Assembly (NCBI GenBank): GCA_902771225.1
Contig: CACXWH010000002.1
Coordinates: 1-57,528 of the forward strand
Direction of reading: 5' to 3'
Length of the DNA: 57,528 bases
DNA from: an uncultured Methanobrevibacter sp.
GTDB taxonomy: Archaea > Methanobacteriota > Methanobacteria > Methanobacteriales > Methanobacteriaceae
A model generated the notes under the pieces. It was not told the DNA's origin, searched no databases, and was given only the letters and a program-made list of their open reading frames with translations. Shown here in pieces: positions 10,760-21,285 of the stretch. The first letter of the stretch is position 1. The number at the start of each line of letters is the position of its first letter. A program made the translations under genes and the position numbers.

Positions 10760-11311
10760 TTAATCTTGAGTGGAATACCACTCTATAAATTTCTTTAATG
10801 AATTTTTTCTATGTGAAAATTGGTTTTTTTCATCAGTTGTTAATTCGCCAAATGTCTTACTCACACTAGGCACATAAAATATAGGATCAAAAGCAAATCC
10901 CAAATCTCCTTTTTCTTCAACTGATATTTCTCCTATGACCTTGCCTAAAAAAGTCTTGGGCTCAGAATTGGGGGTGCAGTACCCAATAACTGACCTGAAT
11001 TCGGCATATCGGTCAGAGACATTATTCAATAACTTTAAAATTCCTTGATTTCCTAATGTATCCTGTACATAATGGGAATATGTTCCTGGAAAATCATTTA
11101 AAGCTCTAATGAATAAACCAGCATCTTCAACAATCACAGGTCTATTTAGCTCATGGCTGGCATATTTTGCACCAAACATAGCTACCTCCTCAAGAGTTCC
11201 CTGAGGTTCCATGTAGCCTAAGTCAACATGCTCAAGTTCAATACCATGAACTTTGAAAATATTCTCTGCTTCTATAACTTTATGTTCGTTACCAGTTATA
11301 AATGTTATCAT
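10760..11311 (-). CDS. XTP/dITP pyrophosphatase (RdgB/HAM1 family)
   Basis: The 183-aa protein has the ITPase fold signature: TGNEHK (6-11) at the phosphate site, VEDAGL (61-66) with acidic metal ligands, FAFDPIF, and a C-terminal [10 protein letters not shown] segment. It hydrolyses non-canonical purine nucleotides (ITP, XTP, dITP) to the monophosphate and pyrophosphate, cleaning the nucleotide pool. The length is typical. It lies 46 nt downstream of kae1-bud32 and 24 nt upstream of rps15, consistent with one operon. Confidence 0.93.
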   Translation of the reverse strand: MITFITGNEHKVIEAENIFKVHGIELEHVDLGYMEPQGTLEEVAMFGAKYASHELNRPVIVEDAGLFIRALNDFPGTYSHYVQDTLGNQGILKLLNNVSDRYAEFRSVIGYCTPNSEPKTFLGKVIGEISVEEKGDLGFAFDPIFYVPSVSKTFGELTTDEKNQFSHRKNSLKKFIEWYSTQD

Positions 11312-11357
11312 AAAAATAGTTATGAATTAAATTTTTTATATAATTATCTATGAAAAT

Positions 11358-12956
<1,599 letters not shown>

Positions 12957-13168
12957 TCAATATTAATTTTAGGTTAAGAAGATATTTAAAAGTTAATGAA
13001 AAAATTATCACCAAAATTCATAAATATTTTTTCAAAAAATTAAAAGATAATAGAAATTAACTAATCATCATAGAAATTTTGAGTATTGAAGCTATTTAAT
13101 AAATAATTGATAGATGATGAAATTAGAACTAGAAAAATCAAGAAACCTGTAAAAAAAATATTTAATTA

Positions 13169-13687
13169 ATGAAAACATATTCATATAACATGGGATTTTA
13201 TAACACAAACACTATTGAAGAAAAAAGAGTTAATAAGTTAACTGGGGATATTCACATTAATGATGCTTTTAAAGAAGAAACTCAAAAAAGAGGTATTCCC
13301 ATTTATGATGCATACAATATTCAAAAGAGATTGTATCATGAAGTTGAACAGGAAATGCTTGTAGGTGAAGAAGCTGTTGATAATCGTTTAATGGAGCTTT
13401 TAGAAGAAAAAGGTAAAAAAGAAGTCTCACACAGTTATGTTGAAGAAATGATGGAAGACGGTAAAAAAAGCAAGGGAATGATTCCTGCAAGACCAAAAGA
13501 AGCACCTGCCAGAAACGAATTACTCGATAGTATCCCACCAAGAGGAAGAGACGGTAAAACGTTCAACAGAAAACCTGAAAAAACTACTGCTGATTATTTG
13601 AATAGAATATTTTTACAGAATCAGAAGATTATTAATCAAAATAAAAAAGTTATAGAATTACTAGAAAAGATTGAGGAAAAATTATGA
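13169..13687 (+). CDS. Conserved-looking hypothetical protein coupled to cobT
   Basis: This 172-aa soluble, highly charged protein has no domain I recognise. The N-terminus (MKTYSYNMGF) is followed by a Glu/Lys-rich helical region (about 30-105). A Pro/Arg-rich linker with IPARPKEAP and PPRGRDGKTF comes next, then a C-terminal predicted coiled coil (QKIINQNKKVIELLEKIEEKL region, about 148-172). There is no signal peptide and no membrane segment. Its stop overlaps the cobT-like start by 4 nt (ATGA), so the two are probably co-translated. That hints at a function near cobamide biosynthesis, but nothing in the sequence proves it. No strong ribosome binding site precedes the ATG. Confidence 0.75.
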   Translation: MKTYSYNMGFYNTNTIEEKRVNKLTGDIHINDAFKEETQKRGIPIYDAYNIQKRLYHEVEQEMLVGEEAVDNRLMELLEEKGKKEVSHSYVEEMMEDGKKSKGMIPARPKEAPARNELLDSIPPRGRDGKTFNRKPEKTTADYLNRIFLQNQKIINQNKKVIELLEKIEEKL

Positions 13688-14757
13688 TAGAAGGAATTAC
13701 AACTTACGGATCAACTGAATTAATGGATTATCTAGCAGAAGTGATTGATCCCGTTTTCATTTGTACAATCGGAACTACAGAAACATCTTTAATACCTGGC
13801 TTATCAGGTGCAGGCGCATCCCCAGAATTAACTGAATATACACCGGCTGCAGATGCAGAACTAATGGTTTTAGGCAATGTCCGATGTATGGAAGAAATTC
13901 CGCAGACTGTTGTCGGTAAAGCAGCTGCCCCAACCCCTGCAATGCTTACAAAAGCATCATTGGAAATAGCTGATATCCCATTTATTATTGCAGATGCCGG
14001 CTGTAAAATTAAGCCTTCTATTGAATGCATGAAACTTGGAAGCGATTACGGAAGAGATATCAGAACCGGAAAAGGTGTTTTAAATCCATTGGAAATATAT
14101 GAAAATTCTCGTGAATTAGGTGCTGAGCTTGCAAGACGCCACCCGATGTTGATTATTGGAGAAAGTATTGCTGCAGGTACAACAACCGCACTTGGAGTTT
14201 TAAGAGCATTGGGATATGATGCAAACGAAAAGGTAAGCGGCAGTATGCCGCATAATCCTCATGACATGAAAACCAAGATAGTGGATGAAGGTCTTAAAAA
14301 TGCAGGACTGAATCCGGAAACCGATAACATTGATGGTCTTCAGGCCATTGGCGCTGTAGGAGATCCAACTTTAGCTGCAATCACAGGGCTTGTTTTAGGT
14401 GTTGATGAGCAGATTCCAATTATATTAGCTGGAGGAACTCAAATGGCCGCTGCATGTGCAGTCATAAAATCAATTAAACCTAGCTTTGATTTTTCAAACA
14501 TAAACGTTGCAACAACAGTTTTTGTTGTAGGTGATGAAACTGCTGATTTAATCGGACTTTTAAAACAGATTGATGAAGATATAACGCTTCATTCCGTTGA
14601 CCCTAAATTTGAAGAATCAACCCATGATGGATTGAAAAATTATCTTGAAGGATTTGTAAAGGAAGGAGCAGGTGCTGGTGGGGCAATGTTTACTGCTTTA
14701 GCACGTGGTGTTCCTTTAGAAAAATTAAGGGAAAAAATAGAAAAGACATGTAGTTAA
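13684..14757 (+). CDS. CobT-like nicotinate-nucleotide phosphoribosyltransferase (archaeal UPF0284 family)
   Basis: The 357-aa protein shows the glycine-rich motifs of the archaeal CobT-like family: TIGTTETSLIPGLSGAGAS near residue 30, APTPAM, ESIAAGTTTALG at about 160 and LAGGTQMAAACAV at about 255. Family members are assigned to lower-ligand activation for cobamides, transferring phosphoribosyl from nicotinate mononucleotide to a base, although the archaeal branch is less well characterised. Methanogens need cobamides for methyl transfer. It is translationally coupled to the preceding unknown gene and ends in a hairpin terminator that encloses its stop codon. Confidence 0.82.
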   Translation: MIEGITTYGSTELMDYLAEVIDPVFICTIGTTETSLIPGLSGAGASPELTEYTPAADAELMVLGNVRCMEEIPQTVVGKAAAPTPAMLTKASLEIADIPFIIADAGCKIKPSIECMKLGSDYGRDIRTGKGVLNPLEIYENSRELGAELARRHPMLIIGESIAAGTTTALGVLRALGYDANEKVSGSMPHNPHDMKTKIVDEGLKNAGLNPETDNIDGLQAIGAVGDPTLAAITGLVLGVDEQIPIILAGGTQMAAACAVIKSIKPSFDFSNINVATTVFVVGDETADLIGLLKQIDEDITLHSVDPKFEESTHDGLKNYLEGFVKEGAGAGGAMFTALARGVPLEKLREKIEKTCS

Positions 14758-14780
14758 AAAACTACATTATTATTTTTTTT
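14748..14780 (+). terminator. Hairpin terminator between cobT and uppP
   Basis: ATGTAGTT-AAAA-AACTACAT is a perfect 8-bp stem (14748-14755 with 14760-14767). It contains the first base of the cobT stop codon and is followed by a T-tract at 14773-14780. Read from the other strand it also follows uppP, so it may serve both convergent genes. Confidence 0.65.
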
Positions 14781-15612
14781 AGAATATGTGGGTAATTGAA
14801 CCCATAAATACTACAATACCTACTATCCAACAGTAATATGAAAAGAAATCCAAACTTTTATTTTGAATTAAATCAATTAACCATTTAATAGCAAAATATC
14901 CTGAAATAAATGCTGCTAAAAATCCTAAAATAACAGCAGCACCGTCACTACCCATAGATACTCCAATATCTTTAAATTGGACAAGAAATGCGCCGAAAAT
15001 TGCAGGTATTGATAATATGAAACTGAATTTAGCTGCAAATTCTTTATCAAGACCTATTACAAGACCTGATGCAATTGTTGTTCCTGAACGGGACAAACCA
15101 GGCATAATCGCACAGGCCTGAGCTAATCCCATAAATAGTGATTGAAACCATCCCATATGAGACATGTCAATTTTACCTGAAGCCATTCTTTGAGACAAGT
15201 ACAATATTGTTCCCGTTACAAACAGGAAAAATCCCGGAACATATAATTCACCGGCAAACAATGCATCAACATGACTTTCAAACAAGACTCCAACAAGACC
15301 TACAGGGATAGTAGCTAAAATAACGTACCATGATAGTCTTTTATAAGGATCTGAATAAAATCCTTCCCAAAATCTATGTTGTAATATATCTCCAACACTT
15401 AAAAGCCATGCTTTTATCATTTTAATGATATCTGCACGGAAATAGATTAAAACTGCCAATAAACTTCCCAAATGGAGAAAAGTATCGAAAGCAAGAGAGC
15501 TTTCAACACCCAAAAGATTTTGAATAAAAATTAAATGTGCAGAACTACTAACAGGTAAAAATTCAGTTAATCCCTGAACAATACCTATTATAATTCCTTG
15601 AAAAATATTCAT
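14779..15612 (-). CDS. uppP: Undecaprenyl-diphosphatase family protein (UppP/BacA)
   Basis: This 277-aa integral membrane protein has about eight hydrophobic segments and both family motifs: EFLPVSSSAHL (17-27) and PGLSRSGTT (about 169-177). The enzyme removes a phosphate from polyprenyl diphosphate so that the lipid carrier can be reused. In Methanobacteriales the likely carrier is undecaprenyl phosphate used for pseudomurein and glycan precursors; this role is inferred. The gene lies 9 nt downstream of the ilvE stop on the same strand, so the two may be co-transcribed although unrelated in pathway. Confidence 0.93.
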   Translation of the reverse strand: MNIFQGIIIGIVQGLTEFLPVSSSAHLIFIQNLLGVESSLAFDTFLHLGSLLAVLIYFRADIIKMIKAWLLSVGDILQHRFWEGFYSDPYKRLSWYVILATIPVGLVGVLFESHVDALFAGELYVPGFFLFVTGTILYLSQRMASGKIDMSHMGWFQSLFMGLAQACAIMPGLSRSGTTIASGLVIGLDKEFAAKFSFILSIPAIFGAFLVQFKDIGVSMGSDGAAVILGFLAAFISGYFAIKWLIDLIQNKSLDFFSYYCWIVGIVVFMGSITHIF

Positions 15613-15621
15613 TTACCACAC

Positions 15622-16545
15622 CTAGATATAATCTAGCCATCCGAATTTATCTTCGACTTTAGCTTCAACAATATCAAAGAATGTTGATTGTATTTTCTCT
15701 GCAACAGGACCTCTTTTTCCTATGCCAATAGTTTTATGGTCAATAGATCTGATTGGAGTTACTTCAGCAGCAGTTCCTGTGAAAAATACTTCATCAGCCA
15801 AGTACAACCTTTCACGAGATATTGTTTCTTCAATAACCTCTAAACCTAAATCGTTAGCTACTTTAATTATTGAATCACGAGTAATTCCTTTTAAATTTGA
15901 AGACCCGAGTGATGGGGTGTGCAATACACCATCTTCCACTAAAAATATGTTTTCTCCACTTCCTTCAGAAACATAACCCGTATAATCCAACATGATTGCT
16001 TCATCATAGCCATGTTCAATAGCTTCTATTTTTGCCAATTGAGAGTTCATATAATTAGCACCGCATTTTGCTAAAGCAGGGAAGGTATCAGGAGCAGGTT
16101 TTCTCCATGAAGAAACACCAATATCTACACCGTTAGCCATTCCTTCTTCACCAAGATATGATCCCCATTCCCATGCCGCAATAACAACATTTACAGGACA
16201 GTTTAAGGGATTAACTCCTAATTCGCCATATCCTCTAAATACAATAGGACGTATGTAACATGATTTTAATCCATTTTCTCTTACAGTTTCTTTAATTGCT
16301 TCTGCAATTTCTTCTTCAGTATATGGAATTGGTATTTTGTATATTTTTGCAGAATCAAATAATCTGTGAACATGCTCTTTTAAACGGAAAATAGCTACAC
16401 CATTTTCATTATTATATGCACGTATACCTTCAAAAACACTAGTTCCATAATGGACTACATGAGAAAGTGAGTGGATTGTTGCATCTTTCCAATCAACGAG
16501 TTCACCGTCCATCCATACTTTACTTGCTGTATCATCCCAAGCCAT
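15622..16545 (-). CDS. ilvE: Branched-chain amino acid aminotransferase (class IV PLP)
   Basis: The 307-aa protein matches IlvE along its length: [13 protein letters not shown] near 32-44, the PLP lysine at K160 in [12 protein letters not shown], the phosphate-binding SEGSGENIF and the C-terminal [12 protein letters not shown]. It transfers amino groups between glutamate and the keto acids of valine, leucine and isoleucine. The ATG at 16545 is preferred to a GTG nine bases upstream that lies within the ribosome binding site GGTG. Other genes of the pathway are at 34.4 (ilvC), 39-41 (ilvBN) and 44.8 kb (ilvD). Confidence 0.95.
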   Translation of the reverse strand: MAWDDTASKVWMDGELVDWKDATIHSLSHVVHYGTSVFEGIRAYNNENGVAIFRLKEHVHRLFDSAKIYKIPIPYTEEEIAEAIKETVRENGLKSCYIRPIVFRGYGELGVNPLNCPVNVVIAAWEWGSYLGEEGMANGVDIGVSSWRKPAPDTFPALAKCGANYMNSQLAKIEAIEHGYDEAIMLDYTGYVSEGSGENIFLVEDGVLHTPSLGSSNLKGITRDSIIKVANDLGLEVIEETISRERLYLADEVFFTGTAAEVTPIRSIDHKTIGIGKRGPVAEKIQSTFFDIVEAKVEDKFGWLDYI

Positions 16546-16570
16546 ATTTATCACACCATTATTTATACGT

Positions 16571-16590
16571 AATAAATATGTATATTTATT
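16571..16590 (-). promoter_or_regulatory. Palindromic AT element over the ilvE promoter position
   Basis: AATAAATA-TGTA-TATTTATT has 8-bp arms. It lies 26-45 bases upstream of the ilvE start, where box A would be expected, so it could be the TATA element, an operator, or both. AT-rich palindromes arise easily in this genome, so confidence is low. Confidence 0.3.
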
Positions 16591-16617
16591 TTTATTTATA
16601 CTTTATCAACGAAACAC

Positions 16618-16626
16618 TTATATAAT
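16618..16626 (+). promoter_or_regulatory. Box A of the tRNA-Val gene
   Basis: TTATATAAT is centred about 28 bases before the first base of the tRNA, the expected distance for an archaeal TATA box. Confidence 0.6.
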
Positions 16627-16650
16627 ATTAAAGTGATAATATATATTGTT

Positions 16651-16722
16651 GGTTCCGTGGTCTAGTGGTATGATACCTCCCTTACAAGGAGGGGATCACG
16701 AGTTCGAGTCTCGTCGGAACCA
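16651..16722 (+). tRNA. tRNA-Val, anticodon UAC
   Basis: This has a clear cloverleaf. The acceptor arms are GGTTCCG and CGGAACC (7 bp). The anticodon arm is CCTCC-CTTACAA-GGAGG with anticodon TAC in the 7-nt loop. The T arm is ACGAG-TTCGAGT-CTCGT, and the discriminator is A at 16722. CCA is not encoded and there is no intron. A T-tract directly downstream (16727-16734) should end transcription. Confidence 0.97.
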
Positions 16723-16829
16723 CTGCTTTTTTTTATTTAACTTTTATCAATATTTAAGAATAACTAAATTAAAAATTTTATAAAATTTTTTATTATAAAT
16801 GATGAAACAATCAAATTTTAATAAAATTT

Positions 16830-16840
16830 TTTATATAAAA
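16830..16840 (+). promoter_or_regulatory. Candidate box A for mtd
   Basis: TTTATATAAAA is the best box A match in the 210-nt region upstream of mtd. Initiation near 16860 would give a leader of roughly 85-90 nt ending in the ribosome binding site AGGAGA. Motif-based only. Confidence 0.4.
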
Positions 16841-16947
16841 TAACATTTTTTTATAATAATAGTATGAGTTTGAATAAAATAATTAAATAATAAGATTTAA
16901 ATAATTTTCCTATCATATCTATAATTACAAATATAGGAGAAATTAAT

Positions 16948-17778
16948 ATGGTAGTTAAAATTGCTATTATAAAAAGTGGTAACATTGGTACTTCACCAGT
17001 TATCGATTTGTTGTTAGACGAAAGAGCAGACAGACCAAATATTGATGTAAGAGTATTTGGATCTGGAGCAAAAATGAACCCAGAACAAGTAGAAGATGTT
17101 GTCCCTAAAATAGACGCATTTGGACCTGATTTTGCAATATTCATTTCACCAAACCCAGGAGCACCTGGTCCTGCTAAAGCAAGAGAACTCTTATCTGAAA
17201 AAGACTTACCTGCAATCATCATTGGTGATGCACCAGGTAAAGGTAAAAAAGATGAAATGGACGAACAAGGTTTAGGTTACATTATTGTAATGTCTGACCC
17301 AATGATTGGTGCTAAAAGAGAATGGTTAGACCCAACTGAAATGGCTATCTTCAACGCAGACATCTTAAAAGTATTAGCAGAAACTGGAGCATTAAGATTA
17401 GTACAAAAAACCATTGACGGTGTAATTGCTGCTGCTGATGCTGGAGATGCTATCGAATTACCAAAACTCATTATTACTGCTGAAAAAGCTGCTGAAGCTG
17501 GCGAATTTGCTAATCCATACGCAAAAGCAAAAGCTATCGCTGCATACGAAATGGCTGGATCTGTCGCAAACTTAGACATGAAAGGTTGTTTCATGACCAA
17601 AGGATTCGAAAACTTCATTCCTTTAGTTGCTGCTGCACACGAAATCGCTGCTGCTGCTGCTAAATTAGCACAAGAAGCAAGAGAAATCGAAAAATCCAAC
17701 GATACTGTTTTAAGAACTCCTCACATGAAAGAAGGAAACGTTGGATGCAAAACCGACTTAATCTCAAAACCAGAATAA
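16948..17778 (+). CDS. mtd: F420-dependent methylenetetrahydromethanopterin dehydrogenase
   Basis: The 276-aa protein aligns by eye with Mtd from end to end: VVKIAIIKSGNIGTSPVIDL at the N-terminus, ISPNPGAPGPAKARELL, the GDAPGKGKKD loop, and the alanine-rich helical region ending DLISKPE. It reversibly reduces methenyl-H4MPT to methylene-H4MPT with reduced F420, a core step of CO2-dependent methanogenesis in the cytoplasm. It starts at an ATG with the ribosome binding site AGGAG and ends in a strong hairpin. Codon use looks more even and GC-ending than in neighbours (TTC, ATC and AAC are common), as expected for a highly expressed gene. Confidence 0.97.
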   Translation: MVVKIAIIKSGNIGTSPVIDLLLDERADRPNIDVRVFGSGAKMNPEQVEDVVPKIDAFGPDFAIFISPNPGAPGPAKARELLSEKDLPAIIIGDAPGKGKKDEMDEQGLGYIIVMSDPMIGAKREWLDPTEMAIFNADILKVLAETGALRLVQKTIDGVIAAADAGDAIELPKLIITAEKAAEAGEFANPYAKAKAIAAYEMAGSVANLDMKGCFMTKGFENFIPLVAAAHEIAAAAAKLAQEAREIEKSNDTVLRTPHMKEGNVGCKTDLISKPE

Positions 17779-17805
17779 GTAGATTAACTTCTACTTATTT
17801 TTTTT
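17774..17805 (+). terminator. Strong hairpin terminator of mtd
   Basis: AATAAGTAGA-TTAACT-TCTACTTATT gives a perfect 10-bp stem (17774-17783 with 17790-17799), and the T-tract continues to 17805. The left arm contains the mtd stop codon TAA. Confidence 0.75.
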
Positions 17806-17821
17806 AACTTTTTTTAAAAAT

Positions 17822-17862
17822 TTTTATAAAATAAGATAAGATAATGGATAAGAATCCATTAT
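17822..17862 (-). terminator. Hairpin downstream of hisB
   Basis: On the minus strand ATAATGGAT-TCTT-ATCCATTAT is a perfect 9-bp stem (17862-17854 with 17849-17841). It begins two bases after the hisB stop, and T-rich sequence follows. Confidence 0.55.
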
Positions 17863-17864
17863 AA

Positions 17865-18443
17865 TTAAATAATTCCTTTTGTTGATGGCACTTGATCATG
17901 TTCTACTTTTATAGCATCTTTTAATGCTTTAGCAAATGCTTTAAAAATAGCTTCACATTTATGGTGGTCATTTATACCTTGAACTTCCCCATAAATATTT
18001 AATTTAGCAGATGATGCGAATGATTCGAAGAAATGAACTACAATATCTGATGTCATGTCCCCAATTTTTTCATTTTTAAAGCTTAAATTCATGTTACAGT
18101 AACTTCTACCACTTATGTCTATTGCAACAGTAGCAACTGATTCATCCATAGGCACCATTGCATGAGCCATACGTTTAATACCTACTTTTTCACCTATTGC
18201 TTCAAGGAAAGCTTGACCAAGCAAAATTCCAACATCTTCGATTGTATGATGATCATCGATTTCAATATCGCCATCAGCAATTATATCCAAATCAATCATG
18301 CTATGTTTAGAAAAAGATTCCAACATATGATTGAAGAAATTCACACCTGTAGAAATATTATATTTTCCAACACCATCAAGATTCATTTTAATTTTAATTT
18401 CTGTTTCTGATGTTTTTCTCTCAACATTAGCTATCCGACACAT
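17865..18443 (-). CDS. hisB: Imidazoleglycerol-phosphate dehydratase
   Basis: The 192-aa protein has the paired HisB metal motifs [10 protein letters not shown] and NDHHKCEA and the duplicated ferredoxin-like fold of the family. It dehydrates imidazole-glycerol phosphate to imidazole-acetol phosphate in histidine synthesis. The frame is open further upstream, but the ATG at 18443 ([10 protein letters not shown]) has a ribosome binding site AAGGT and matches the family N-terminus; the longer form would overlap the ferredoxin gene. It is the last gene of the modE-ferredoxin-hisB unit. hisD is far away at 46.5 kb. Confidence 0.95.
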   Translation of the reverse strand: MCRIANVERKTSETEIKIKMNLDGVGKYNISTGVNFFNHMLESFSKHSMIDLDIIADGDIEIDDHHTIEDVGILLGQAFLEAIGEKVGIKRMAHAMVPMDESVATVAIDISGRSYCNMNLSFKNEKIGDMTSDIVVHFFESFASSAKLNIYGEVQGINDHHKCEAIFKAFAKALKDAIKVEHDQVPSTKGII

Positions 18444-18483
18444 GATATTTACCTTCCAAATAATTAATTTTACGCTAAAGCAT

Positions 18484-18684
18484 TTAGTCCTTTGGACCAT
18501 CACGTATGATTTTAATGCAGTCTGTAGGGCATTCCATCGCACATAGTGTGCAAACATGACAATATCTTAAATCCAATATATGTGCAACCTTGTTAACTTT
18601 CCAAATTTTATCTGCTTTAGGGCAAATTTCATAACATTTACCGCAGCCAATACATTTAGATTCATCAATTTCAATTTGTAACAT
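18484..18684 (-). CDS. Small 2[4Fe-4S] ferredoxin
   Basis: This 66-aa protein has two cluster motifs, [13 protein letters not shown] (residues 11-23) and [15 protein letters not shown] in the second half, so it probably carries two [4Fe-4S] clusters. It would be a soluble electron carrier or an accessory subunit; the partner is not evident. The ribosome binding site GGAGGAG lies just before the ATG. It lies 18 nt downstream of the ModE-like regulator and 40 nt upstream of hisB, so co-transcription is likely. Confidence 0.92.
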   Translation of the reverse strand: MLQIEIDESKCIGCGKCYEICPKADKIWKVNKVAHILDLRYCHVCTLCAMECPTDCIKIIRDGPKD

Positions 18685-18702
18685 GAACTCCTCCAGAATT
18701 AA

Positions 18703-19395
18703 CTACAATTTTAAAGTAGCTACAGACATTGCTTTAAATCCAATAAATACTTCTTTACCAATGGTAAGATTTAATTCTTTTTCAGCAGATACCGTAATAT
18801 CTGAATAAATATTAATTCCACCAATATCCACATTGACTCGAATAATCTCATTATTGAGTCTCATTTCAACAATATTACCTTTAATTATATTACGGATACT
18901 GGATTTTTGTGGTTCCAACATTAAAAAGATGTTATCATAACTAATCAATGCTAAAACTTTATCCCCTACGGCATAATTTTTATTTAAAGGAATATTAACA
19001 TTAAAACTGGACATTTTAACATTCATTACGCCTTTTGACTCATCAATTGCTAAAATTTCTGCTTCTATTTCATTTACATCCCTATGAAGCTCCATGATAG
19101 CATTGATTTTTTTACACTCTTTTAAGATTGAATAACCTTCTTCAGTCAAAGTAGTGCCCCCGCCACCACCTTTTCCACCTTTAGAAGTACTCACAATTTT
19201 AACCTGAAGAGTGGATTCGATTTTATCAATATAGTTCAGTGCAGTCCTATAAGAAATTTTAGCCAATTTAGCAGATTCAGTTAAAGAACCAGTGTCTAAA
19301 ATATACTCAAGCAGCTGGTACTTTTTATGATCAAGCAAAAAAGAATTACCATCCACATTAATCTTATATTCTACACCTGCTTTCACATCAGTCAT
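18703..19395 (-). CDS. ModE-family molybdate/tungstate-responsive regulator
   Basis: At 230 aa this is a full-length ModE-type protein. The N-terminal winged helix-turn-helix (about 15-95) includes GSLTESAKLAKISYRTALNY as recognition region and the glycine-rich wing GGKGGGGG. Two tandem TOBE/Mop-like domains (about 100-165 and 166-230) are expected to bind the oxyanion. ModE represses or activates uptake and enzyme genes according to molybdate or tungstate, metals of formylmethanofuran and formate dehydrogenases in methanogens. The ATG at 19395 is preferred to a TTG that lies inside the GGAGG ribosome binding site. No transporter is adjacent, so the target is unknown; the downstream ferredoxin is a candidate. 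Confidence 0.88.
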   Translation of the reverse strand: MTDVKAGVEYKINVDGNSFLLDHKKYQLLEYILDTGSLTESAKLAKISYRTALNYIDKIESTLQVKIVSTSKGGKGGGGGTTLTEEGYSILKECKKINAIMELHRDVNEIEAEILAIDESKGVMNVKMSSFNVNIPLNKNYAVGDKVLALISYDNIFLMLEPQKSSIRNIIKGNIVEMRLNNEIIRVNVDIGGINIYSDITVSAEKELNLTIGKEVFIGFKAMSVATLKL

Positions 19396-19461
19396 ATTAT
19401 AATCCTCCAAAGATATATAACATGAAATATTATATTCCTTATATAAAATAAGATTTACTAT

Positions 19462-21024
19462 TTATTTATTTCTAAATTCAATTCTTTCAACAAAGTCTAG
19501 AAGTTTATTCGAAATACTTGAAAGACGGCCTGTTTTTAAAGATAGCTTCCTGAGAGATTCAATATCTTCTTTTGTAAAAAATCGCACTAAAATCAATGCA
19601 AAGAAATAAACAATTATACAAAGAAAAATTCCCGGAAACAACCATGTAGCATTTTTTGGAATGAGCAATGCAAAAACACCCATAATCAATGAAGCCATAG
19701 TAATTTTAATAAGAGGCAAAATCTGGAATTTAGCTTTAGTTAATTTGAATACAAAATAAACTACCGGTATCATCATTGCCAAACAGCCGATTGTAGTGCC
19801 GAGTGCACCACCCGCAATACCCATGCCCGGAACAAAAAGCCAGCATAAAAGACCTGTTGTAATAGAACCGAAAATTAAAATATACATAGGAATACGTGGA
19901 TTACCGATACCCTGAATAATACTGGTTGAAATAGAAAATATTGAATAAAATGTCATTCCAATAGCCAAAATAGCTAATGCAGAAGCACCGGCAACATATT
20001 CAGGTTTTGCAAAATACAATACCCTTAAGGTAGGAGCCGCAAACAACGCAAGTCCAACACACATCGGTATAACAAATAGCAATGAGTACTTATATGATTC
20101 ATTTACATATTTCTGCAATGTAGGAATATCTTTAACTTTAAAAGCTTCAGAAGAAGCAGGTAAAATTGTTGTTGCAACAGAAATTGAAATCATTAAAGGC
20201 AAACGTGCAATAGGATCTGCTGCTGCAAAAAAACCAACAGCGTCCAATGTTAAAAATTTACCCATGATAATAGTACATATATTATAAATAAGCATTTCGG
20301 CAATAGCTGTTATAATAACCGGAATTGAAAATTTAACCAAAGTTCCGGCAAGCTTTAATTGTTGTTTTCTTGTAAAGACAAAATCCGGACTAGGTTTGGG
20401 AATATATTTAGGCATGTAAACCTTAAAAATATAAACCGCAGAAAAAGCAGCCAGCGCATAACCGATAACAGTACCCCATAGCGCACCGATTGTGGAAAAA
20501 CCAATTAAAACAAAAGCCGTTGCAAATAAAATCATGAAAAGCTGTTCAATGGCACGAGTATACAAAATATACTCCATTTTATAAACACCCTGAAACGCTC
20601 CCCTGAACGCACCTAAAACTACACTGAAAGGAGTAATAAGTCCAACAATTTGTAAAGGAACTAAAGCAAGAGGTTTATTTAGATAACCATAGGCCAACCA
20701 TGGAGCAACGACAAAAATCATCAAAACACCCAAAAATAAACCTAAAAATACCATTATTGACAGAGCCGTGTAAATAGTCTGTCTGGCCATATCGGGTTCA
20801 TTAACTGCATTATACTCAGCAACATATTTTGCAATAGCTGGCGGAAGACCGCCTGCTGCTAAAGTTTGAAAAATACCTTGAAACGGCAAAGTAAGTCCTA
20901 AAACCCCATACATAGTAGGTCCTAAAAGCATAGCCATTAAAAAACGGTAAACATAACCCCCTATACGGAATATTATATTACCTATAAAAATTATTAAACT
21001 GCCCCTAATTAACTTATTTGCCAT
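19462..21024 (-). CDS. Polysaccharide/lipid-carrier flippase, MATE/MOP superfamily
   Basis: This 520-aa protein has about 14 hydrophobic segments. The N-terminal signature (RGSLIIFIGNIIFRIGGYVYRFLM, then LGLTLPFQGIFQTLAAGGLPPAIAKYVAEY) is typical of Wzx/MurJ-like exporters of the MOP superfamily. The likely role is flipping a lipid-linked saccharide or pseudomurein precursor across the membrane, inferred from the family. The ATG at 21024 is preferred to a TTG at 21036. It stands alone, 66 nt upstream of the modE start on the same strand. Confidence 0.85.
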   Translation of the reverse strand: MANKLIRGSLIIFIGNIIFRIGGYVYRFLMAMLLGPTMYGVLGLTLPFQGIFQTLAAGGLPPAIAKYVAEYNAVNEPDMARQTIYTALSIMVFLGLFLGVLMIFVVAPWLAYGYLNKPLALVPLQIVGLITPFSVVLGAFRGAFQGVYKMEYILYTRAIEQLFMILFATAFVLIGFSTIGALWGTVIGYALAAFSAVYIFKVYMPKYIPKPSPDFVFTRKQQLKLAGTLVKFSIPVIITAIAEMLIYNICTIIMGKFLTLDAVGFFAAADPIARLPLMISISVATTILPASSEAFKVKDIPTLQKYVNESYKYSLLFVIPMCVGLALFAAPTLRVLYFAKPEYVAGASALAILAIGMTFYSIFSISTSIIQGIGNPRIPMYILIFGSITTGLLCWLFVPGMGIAGGALGTTIGCLAMMIPVVYFVFKLTKAKFQILPLIKITMASLIMGVFALLIPKNATWLFPGIFLCIIVYFFALILVRFFTKEDIESLRKLSLKTGRLSSISNKLLDFVERIEFRNK

Positions 21025-21221
21025 GATTTTACCCAAAAAAATTAGTATATTATATCTATAATAAATTTTAATATATAAAAGTATTGTTAAAAAAAATATT
21101 TAGATGAAATCTAGTTTAAAAATTTAAAAATTATCATAAATGTGAAAAATTAGAAAAGCAATATGCATAGTTAAATATTTGTTTGCCAAATAATTGAGAA
21201 ACTTCGTTACTACCGATTATT

Positions 21222-21268
21222 AACATCCAATAATTTATTTAAGTAATTATTTAAATTATTATGATGTT
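21222..21268. repeat. Long interrupted inverted repeat in a 300-nt intergenic gap
   Basis: AACATC-c-AATAATTTA is complementary to TAAATTATT-at-GATGTT, giving 6 plus 9 bp separated by a small bulge and a 14-nt loop. It lies between the flippase start and the iron-sulfur flavoprotein stop. It could be an RNA hairpin, an operator, or the remnant of a mobile element; nothing else is visible in 21040-21285. Confidence 0.35.
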
Positions 21269-21285
21269 GGTTGCGATATCTTAAA

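Noticed and set aside
16651-16740. tRNA-Val as an attachment site of an integrated element.
   Set aside because: No integrase, no repeat of the tRNA 3' end in the window, and the neighbouring genes are housekeeping.
18444-18557. N-terminal extension of hisB to 230 residues.
   Set aside because: It overlaps the ferredoxin gene, does not match the family, and the ATG at 18443 has its own ribosome binding site.
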